Source: JABMMZ01 sp044357345
GTDB lineage: Bacteria; Bacteroidota; Bacteroidia; NS11-12g; UBA955
DNA: 11,794 nucleotides
Assembly (NCBI GenBank): GCA_044357345.1
Contig: JBIKPR010000075.1
Span: 1 to 11,794 of the forward strand
Direction of reading: 5' to 3'
A model generated the notes under the pieces. The model searched no databases, had not been told where the DNA came from, and saw only the letters and a program-made list of their open reading frames with translations. Below are positions 7,901-11,794 of the stretch, one piece after another. Position numbers and translations under genes: made by a program. Numbering within the stretch: position 1 is the stretch's first letter; the number at the start of each line of letters is the position of its first letter.

Positions 7901-8374
7901 AAGTGTTTCTATGTAACTAGTTTCATAGGTGACATATGGGTTCTCTAAATCAACCCAATATCCCATTTTAACTGTTAATTCATCCCACTTGTCTTTGAAC
8001 TCCATAACATCCTTTCTACATTCTGCATTGTAGTCAAGAACTGAAATTTTCTTCCCAATATCTTCTTTTGTAATACCAAGTCGCTTTTCAACCTGCAATT
8101 CAATGGGAAGTCCATGTGTATCCCATCCACCCTTGCGCTCCACACGGTATCCTTGTAATGTCTTGTACCGACAAAATATATCTTTAATTGCACGGGCCAT
8201 AACGTGATGAATACCCGGCATCCCATTCGCACTAGGGGGACCCTCATAAAAAACAAAACTCTTTTCCTTTGAACGTGTATCAATACTCTTTTGAAAAGTT
8301 TTGTCATTCTCCCAATGGTTTAAAACCTCTGCTTCTATCTCTGGCCAATTAACTTGTTTAAGGGTACGGTACAT
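4979..8374 (-). CDS. ileS: Isoleucyl-tRNA synthetase (IleRS2-like, swapped HIGH motif)
   Basis: This 1131-residue class I synthetase charges tRNA-Ile with isoleucine in the cytoplasm. The first signature reads GIHH (54-57, within PPSANGMPGIHHVMAR) in place of HIGH; the second is KMSKR (680-684). GWDTHGLPIE (83-92) is typical of the family. The CP1 editing domain lies between about 200 and 400, with WTTTPWTLPSN (240-250) and GTGIVHIAPSFGADD (357-371), so hydrolysis of Val-tRNA-Ile is probably intact. The anticodon-binding helical domain (~766-920, with NWYIRLSRRRFW at 808-819) and a C-terminal extension follow. The GWDTHGLPIE..VEKRLGI context, KMSKR and length suggest the eukaryote-like IleRS2 branch, known for mupirocin tolerance. 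It is the first gene of a five-gene operon. The ATG at 8374 is the natural start, giving MYRTLKQVNWPEIE. Confidence 0.97.
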   Translation of the reverse strand: MYRTLKQVNWPEIEAEVLNHWENDKTFQKSIDTRSKEKSFVFYEGPPSANGMPGIHHVMARAIKDIFCRYKTLQGYRVERKGGWDTHGLPIELQVEKRLGITKEDIGKKISVLDYNAECRKDVMEFKDKWDELTVKMGYWVDLENPYVTYETSYIETLWYLLKQIHQKGFLYKGHTIQPYSPAAGTGLSSHELNQPGTYKNVKDTTAVAQFKLTIESYERALKLFKIDTVNIDALYFLAWTTTPWTLPSNTALAVGKNIQYVCLQTVNAYSHKIVNVILAEPLIGKHFNPAGIELSMEDYKAGDKIIPYKILGTIKGSELAGLTYEQLLPFEANGRDLIEGDAFKVLIGDFVTTEDGTGIVHIAPSFGADDYRVAKQNGVGSLTLVDKRGKFLSGVNDGLFLYGEEYVKEDYLNESEKAIELEIQKDKLQGFIKDTSKLNYLNVDERIVLKLQNEDKLFKKEKYEHTYPHCWRTDKPILYYPLESWFVKTTAVKDKLVELNKTINWKPQSTGEGRFGNWLENLVDWNLSRSRYWGTPLPIWRTEEGDEEICIGSVEEFRSEIQKANEQLNLNQTISEIPDLHKPFVDDIILVSDSGKPMKRESDLIDVWFDSGAMPYAQWGLENKDKWAENFPADFIAEGVDQTRGWFFTLHTIAAMLFDSVAYKNVIANGLVLDKNGNKMSKRLGNAIDPFSTINKYGSDSTRWYMITNSDPWDNLKFDLEGIAETQRKFFGTLYNTYSFFAIYANIDQYEFNTNSSLQINNLSELDNWILSKLNTLIKTVSECMNDYDPTPAARAIETFVCDDLSNWYIRLSRRRFWKGEMNQDKQSAYDTLYTCLVSVNKLMSPFAPFFSEWLHKSLKSETELSSVHLSLFPETNEKLIDIELEKTMQLAQDFSSMVLGLRKKHNIRVRQPLQKIMVPVLDEAFKKRLAHIQDLILSEVNVKELEYLGAENEVIVKGIKLNFKALGPKIGANMKLLSAAVSKMNQDDIRTIEKDGRIALDLGTIGFELILEDVEITAQDIPGWLVNTSGALTVALDVTISDKLRKEGIAREFVNRLQNLRKDSGLDVTDRILVKVETDETTWGAILDFKSYICSEILANDLIQLNGLQNGTEIDIEGVNCIIELDKNG

Positions 8375-8526
8375 ACTTTAATTTCTAAAATGTGCAAATG
8401 TAAGCAAAAAAAATGGATTTTTGAATAGCCAATAAAAAGATAAGTTACTGATAATTAGATTGCTATGTATGAATATTGCCTTGTTAATAAGCAAATACAT
8501 CGAATCTAAATTGATAATAATTATGC
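8375..8526. other. Intergenic region between rarA and ileS
   Basis: This is the longest stretch without a gene in the window (152 bases) and is very AT-rich. It holds the candidate ileS promoter box at 8395-8402 and an A8 run (T8 on the minus strand) just above it. No convincing terminator for rarA is visible: the best candidate, an imperfect repeat pairing TTGC-TT with AA-GCAA near 8477-8495, has a bulge and no T-tract. I see no tRNA or small RNA. Confidence 0.5.
8395..8402 (-). promoter_or_regulatory. Candidate Bacteroidota -7 promoter box for the ileS operon
   Basis: On the minus strand the sequence reads TACATTTG, an exact match to the TAnnTTTG -7 consensus of the Bacteroidota primary sigma factor. 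It ends 20 bases before the ileS ATG, giving a predicted leader of about 10-17 bases. No good -33 TTTG partner is seen at the usual ~19-21 base spacing, so the call rests on one element. No T-box-like or other long structured leader is present. Confidence 0.4.
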
Positions 8527-9786
8527 TTAATATTTGTATTTATGTTTCCATCTCTTACTGAGAAAAGCCCGCATTTCATTTTCTCTGGCGTTATCTCCTG
8601 GCTCAAAAAACTTTACACCTTGTATGGTTTCTGGTAAAAATTCTTGTTCAATAAAATTTCCGGGATGCGTATGTGCATATTCATAGTTTTTGCCATAATC
8701 CAAGTTCTTCATTAATCCAGTAGGTGCATTTCTTAAATGCAAAGGAACCGCTAATGCACCAGTCTTCTTAACAAATGCTAATGCATCATCTATCGCCAAA
8801 TATGATGCATTACTTTTTGGACTGCAAGCCAAATAAATCGCACACTGCGACAATATTATTCTTCCTTCTGGCATTCCAATTGTTTGAACTGACAAAAGTG
8901 TATTTGTTGCCAAAACCAATGCTGTAGGATTTGCATTGCCAATATCCTCAGAAGCCAAAATTAACATACGACGTGCTATAAATTCAGGATTCTCCCCACC
9001 ATCTATCATTCTTGCCAAATAATACACTGCTGCATTGGGGTCACTACCTCTCATACTTTTAATAAATGCTGAAATTACATTATAATGCTCCTCGCCAGCT
9101 TTGTCGTATACAATTTGTTTGCTTTGGAGTGCCTTTATGACCATTTCATCGTTAATCAAAACGGGCGCTTTTTCCTGCATTGATATCATCTCTAAAATAT
9201 TTAAAAGTTTTCTTCCATCGCCTGAGCTAAACTGAAGTAATGCTGAATTTTCAATTATTGAAACTTGTTTTTCTTTTAAGAAATCATCTGATTGTATTGC
9301 ATGTTCTGCCATGGCAATCAAACTTTGAATTTCTAATTCTTTTAAAACATATACTTGACATCTTGAGAGTAACGCATTATTTACCTCAAATGACGGATTC
9401 TCAGTTGTAGCACCTATCAATAAAATATTGCCTGATTCTACTGCACCGAGTAATGCATCTTGTTGACTCTTATTGAATCTATGAATTTCATCTAAAAATA
9501 ATAATATTCTCCCCTTGTCCTTCGCTTCAGATATTATTTTTCGAACATCAGCCACACCGGCACTTATTGCACTTAATTGAACAAATGGAATTTGCAATGA
9601 CTCACCAATAATTCTAGCTAAAGTGGTTTTGCCCACACCAGGAGGTCCCCAGAATAAAATGCTTGGAATATTTCCAGATTCAATATAACGCCTTAATGGC
9701 GCTCCTTCACCCGTTAAATGCTCTTGACCAACAAAATCTTTTAAGGAATTTGGTCTCACCCTTTCCGCCAATGGAATGTTTTGCAT
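8527..9786 (-). CDS. rarA: Replication-associated recombination protein A (AAA+ ATPase, RarA/MgsA)
   Basis: RarA is a clamp-loader-like ATPase that acts at stalled replication forks and interacts with single-strand binding protein in other bacteria. The 419-residue product opens with PLAERVRPNSLKDFVGQEHL (5-24), then Walker A GPPGVGKT (47-54), Walker B LLFLDEIH (95-102), sensor 1 GATTEN (125-130) and a likely arginine finger in LLSRC (R142). The C-terminal half holds the tetramerisation block of the family (RMIDGGENPEFIARRMLILASEDIGNANP) and the usual closing LPETIQGVKFFEPGDNARENEMRAFLSKRWKHKY. Length is normal. I start it at the ATG at 9786; an in-frame TTG two codons earlier is possible but unneeded. 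The gene lies 49 bases downstream of the PKD-protein stop on the same strand, so it may be read through from there or from its own promoter. Confidence 0.96.
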   Translation of the reverse strand: MQNIPLAERVRPNSLKDFVGQEHLTGEGAPLRRYIESGNIPSILFWGPPGVGKTTLARIIGESLQIPFVQLSAISAGVADVRKIISEAKDKGRILLFLDEIHRFNKSQQDALLGAVESGNILLIGATTENPSFEVNNALLSRCQVYVLKELEIQSLIAMAEHAIQSDDFLKEKQVSIIENSALLQFSSGDGRKLLNILEMISMQEKAPVLINDEMVIKALQSKQIVYDKAGEEHYNVISAFIKSMRGSDPNAAVYYLARMIDGGENPEFIARRMLILASEDIGNANPTALVLATNTLLSVQTIGMPEGRIILSQCAIYLACSPKSNASYLAIDDALAFVKKTGALAVPLHLRNAPTGLMKNLDYGKNYEYAHTHPGNFIEQEFLPETIQGVKFFEPGDNARENEMRAFLSKRWKHKYKY

Positions 9787-9789
9787 ATG

Positions 9790-9797
9790 CAAAAATA
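9790..9797 (-). promoter_or_regulatory. TAnnTTTG-like box directly upstream of rarA
   Basis: The minus strand reads TATTTTTG, matching TAnnTTTG, and ends only 3 bases before the rarA ATG. If used, transcription would start at or near the ATG, giving a leaderless or nearly leaderless message. No -33 element is seen at normal spacing, and such AT-rich octamers arise by chance, so this is a weak call. Confidence 0.22.
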
Positions 9798-9835
9798 TAC
9801 CTTCTCGACGATTGATTATTCTATTTCAATTTGAA

Positions 9836-11794
9836 TTAGCGTAGTAACAAAAAACTAGTCTTCAAAAAATGCCATCTACCTTTAAAGTCTCTTACTTTAA
9901 AAGTAACCGCATACATGCCTTCCATAACGTCATTTCCCATATACTTTCCATCCCATGGTGTACTATTATCTGTGCGGTATACCATTTCACCCCAACGGTT
10001 AAAAATATTCATCTCATAATATTTAATTCCTATTCCACCGGGTGCATAAAAATCATTTATACCATCGCTATTAGGAGAAAACGCAGTAGGAGCATTGAAA
10101 ACATAAAGGTACCTTATGGTGATTGTTTTAATAAAAGTATCTCTGCAACCATAGATATTCCAAACCGTTTGACGCAATGTAAATACTCCGCTATCTGGAT
10201 AGCTATTAGCCAAGTTTCGCATCATCGAGGTTTTTCCATCACCTAAATCATATATAAGTGTGTCTGAACCAATGCTCATATCTGTAATTTGAATTTCAGG
10301 ATTAACGATTGTACCTTGATCGGGATCTGTTTTAAAACTTGCCGTCGGAACAGGATAAACCACTACTCTATCGCTTGTATCATAATCACAATTATAACCT
10401 GTTGTAATCCTCAATTTAACGTTAAATGTGTCACTTAAAAGATATGTATGTTTGGGTTGCTTCAACATAGAAGTATCATTGTCTCCAAATTGCCATAGGT
10501 ATTTTTTAATGCTTGAACTCGGAACTATACTTTTGTCTACAAACTCAATTGGATCACCCAAACAAACATTTTGACCAGCAAATTGAACGATGACAGGTGG
10601 GTAACTAACAGCGGTTTTTTCGATAGAATCAACACAACCGAAAGTACTGTATACAATATGCTTTATTTTATAATTTCCAGAACTTGGAAAGACATGGTTT
10701 GGATCTTTAAGCACAGAACTGGTGTTATCACTAAAAAGCCATTTATATGTTTGTATAGTGCCAGTAATAATATTTGATTTCGAGAAAAATTTAAATTGAT
10801 TATCGACACATTTATTGGTGTCTTTGAAATCTGCTGAAGGTTGAGGGTGAATCTTAATCAATCCTAAGGTATCATAAACACAACCTTCATTACTAGTTAG
10901 TATTTGCTTAACGGTATAAATTCCTGATCTACTATATTTATAAAAAGGATTTGCAATAAAAACGGAATCACCATTGCCAAAGTCATAAATCCAATTGCGT
11001 ATCCCTGTATTAATGAACTGTGATTTGTCTTTTACAATTACCATATCATTTAAACATGTATCGGTCAGTGTAAAATTCGGAACTATTCTCGGAAACACAA
11101 TAGCTTGTTTTACAATTGTGTCTTTGCAGTTGTTATTGGAGTTCACAATTAAACGAATATCAAAGGTATCACCAGTTGCAAAAGAGTGAATGTAGTTTGG
11201 ACTGTTGTATACGCCGCCATCACTTTGACTATAATTATATGAAATTATACTTCCTTTACTTAGCACTGAAGTACTAAACACACTGCTGCTCTTCCCTTCA
11301 CAAACAGGTAAAACACTAAGATTAGCCATCGGGTTTTTAAAAACTTCTGCTAGTTTAGAAATGCTATCTCGGCATCCCATACTCGAATTTACTTTCAATT
11401 CTATGGTATAAAGTGTATCTTGTTTATAATAAAAAATGGGGGTAGTATTTGTAAATGTATCATTTAAAATTAACCATTGATAATTCACAATCGAATCATT
11501 TATGACACTTGATAAATTTACTGGTTTTAAACTGTCGCCACTACAAATATTAGACACATTAAAATTTGCTTTAGGTCTAGGATAAACAATTACGTCGTCA
11601 ACAAAAGTATCATTACATCCCCTATCCGATTCAATAAACAATGATACCTTGAAGGTATCAGCATTGGTAAACCGATGCTTAAATACTGAATTAAAATATT
11701 GAGAACCATCCCCTGTTTCAAACTTATAACCTTTAATTGTTCCTGATATTACACTTGATAAATCCTTGAATAAAATTGAATCGCCATAGCAAGC
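9836..11794 (-). CDS. Large PKD-repeat surface protein with type IX (type B) sorting domain, C-terminal part
   Basis: Only the last 652 residues are in the window; the frame is open to base 11794, so the start lies outside. The visible part has six complete and one truncated PKD-like Ig-fold repeat of 81-82 residues. Each shows a C-x-GD-like opening, a W/Y-x-FGDG-like turn (KFETGDGS at 24-31, WQFGDNDT at 434-441, YDLGDGKT at 515-522), a G/S-x-Y/F-x-V strand and a closing GC-x-D-T. Residues 562-652 form the gliding-motility/CHU_C type C-terminal domain: FSPNSDGINDFY (571-582), NIFNRWGEMVYRTD, WDGKYMGNDVMEGMYAV and a final LKTSFLLLR. This domain targets proteins through the type IX secretion system in Bacteroidota, so the protein is probably displayed on or released from the cell surface, perhaps as an adhesin. 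No enzymatic domain is visible. Ligand and full length are unknown. Confidence 0.93.
   Translation of the reverse strand, partial: ACYGDSILFKDLSSVISGTIKGYKFETGDGSQYFNSVFKHRFTNADTFKVSLFIESDRGCNDTFVDDVIVYPRPKANFNVSNICSGDSLKPVNLSSVINDSIVNYQWLILNDTFTNTTPIFYYKQDTLYTIELKVNSSMGCRDSISKLAEVFKNPMANLSVLPVCEGKSSSVFSTSVLSKGSIISYNYSQSDGGVYNSPNYIHSFATGDTFDIRLIVNSNNNCKDTIVKQAIVFPRIVPNFTLTDTCLNDMVIVKDKSQFINTGIRNWIYDFGNGDSVFIANPFYKYSRSGIYTVKQILTSNEGCVYDTLGLIKIHPQPSADFKDTNKCVDNQFKFFSKSNIITGTIQTYKWLFSDNTSSVLKDPNHVFPSSGNYKIKHIVYSTFGCVDSIEKTAVSYPPVIVQFAGQNVCLGDPIEFVDKSIVPSSSIKKYLWQFGDNDTSMLKQPKHTYLLSDTFNVKLRITTGYNCDYDTSDRVVVYPVPTASFKTDPDQGTIVNPEIQITDMSIGSDTLIYDLGDGKTSMMRNLANSYPDSGVFTLRQTVWNIYGCRDTFIKTITIRYLYVFNAPTAFSPNSDGINDFYAPGGIGIKYYEMNIFNRWGEMVYRTDNSTPWDGKYMGNDVMEGMYAVTFKVRDFKGRWHFLKTSFLLLR
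10112..11794 (-). repeat. Tandem PKD-like domain repeats with fixed cysteine spacing (protein-level)
   Basis: Counting fragment residues from the window edge, cysteines fall at 2, 60, 84, 141, 165, 223, 247, 305, 329, 387, 411, 469 and 550. Equivalent positions recur every 81-82 residues, so repeat boundaries are at about 71, 153, 235, 317, 399, 481 and 561. The repeats are clear in protein but diverged in DNA, so they are old duplications rather than a recent tandem expansion. The last unit (481-561) lacks the opening cysteine. Confidence 0.85.

Noticed and set aside
7975..8307. 110-codon minus-strand open frame
   Set aside because: It is an alternative frame within ileS, whose own frame here encodes the GIHH and GWDTHGLPIE motifs.
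8465..8509. Short 14-codon frame in the rarA-ileS gap
   Set aside because: It is too short, with no leader or conserved pattern, and is expected by chance in AT-rich sequence.
8375..8526. T-box or other riboswitch controlling ileS
   Set aside because: The predicted leader is short and I see no specifier stem, T-box sequence or antiterminator; the region is AT-rich without strong helices.
9787..9792. TTG start two codons upstream for rarA
   Set aside because: The ATG at 9786 gives the usual family N terminus and needs no alternative codon.
9869..10246. Plus-strand open frame of 125 codons (others at 10571-10777 and 10995-11189)
   Set aside because: These are antisense shadows of the PKD-repeat protein.
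9836..11641. Reading the PKD protein as complete, starting at 11641
   Set aside because: The codon there is TTG (leucine) in the middle of a repeat strand, and the frame continues with matching repeat sequence to the window edge.

Overview
The window is AT-rich and reads as a chromosomal segment of a member of the Bacteroidota, probably of the Chitinophagales/Sphingobacteriales/Cytophagales type; the exact lineage cannot be set from the sequence alone. The signs are a PKD-repeat surface protein with a C-terminal gliding/type IX secretion (type B) sorting domain, an LspA with the long Bacteroidota-style insert, a DksA-like protein with most zinc cysteines missing, A-rich leaders without Shine-Dalgarno sequences, and TAnnTTTG-like promoter boxes.

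Layout. (1) 86-2287, plus strand: a three-gene cassette of an ECF sigma factor, a single-pass membrane protein overlapping it by ATGA (probable anti-sigma factor), and a secreted outer-membrane beta-barrel protein. A strong hairpin at 2302-2328 closes it and also serves the convergent genes. (2) 2347-8374, minus strand: a tightly packed housekeeping operon read ileS, dksA-like, lspA, TraB/GumN-family protein, two-TM TPR protein. ileS/dksA and lspA/traB overlap, and the other two gaps are 5 and 9 bases. (3) 8527-9786, minus strand: rarA (mgsA), a replication-fork AAA+ ATPase. (4) 9836-11794, minus strand: the C-terminal 652 residues of a large PKD-repeat adhesin-like protein whose start lies beyond the window.

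How the genes fit together. Region 1 looks like a trans-envelope signalling unit in which a membrane protein holds an ECF sigma factor and an outer-membrane protein is co-produced; inducer and regulon are unknown. Region 2 joins isoleucine charging, a transcription modulator of the stringent-response family, lipoprotein signal-peptide removal and two envelope-associated proteins. The ileS-lspA linkage is well known in other bacteria.

No tRNA, rRNA, CRISPR, insertion sequence or phage gene was seen, and no gene-free stretch exceeds 300 bases (the longest is 8375-8526). Most of the window is ordinary core genome. The points most worth attention are the swapped HIGH signature (GIHH) in IleRS, the strictly regular cysteine ladder in the PKD protein, and the FecR-less sigma/anti-sigma/OMP cassette.
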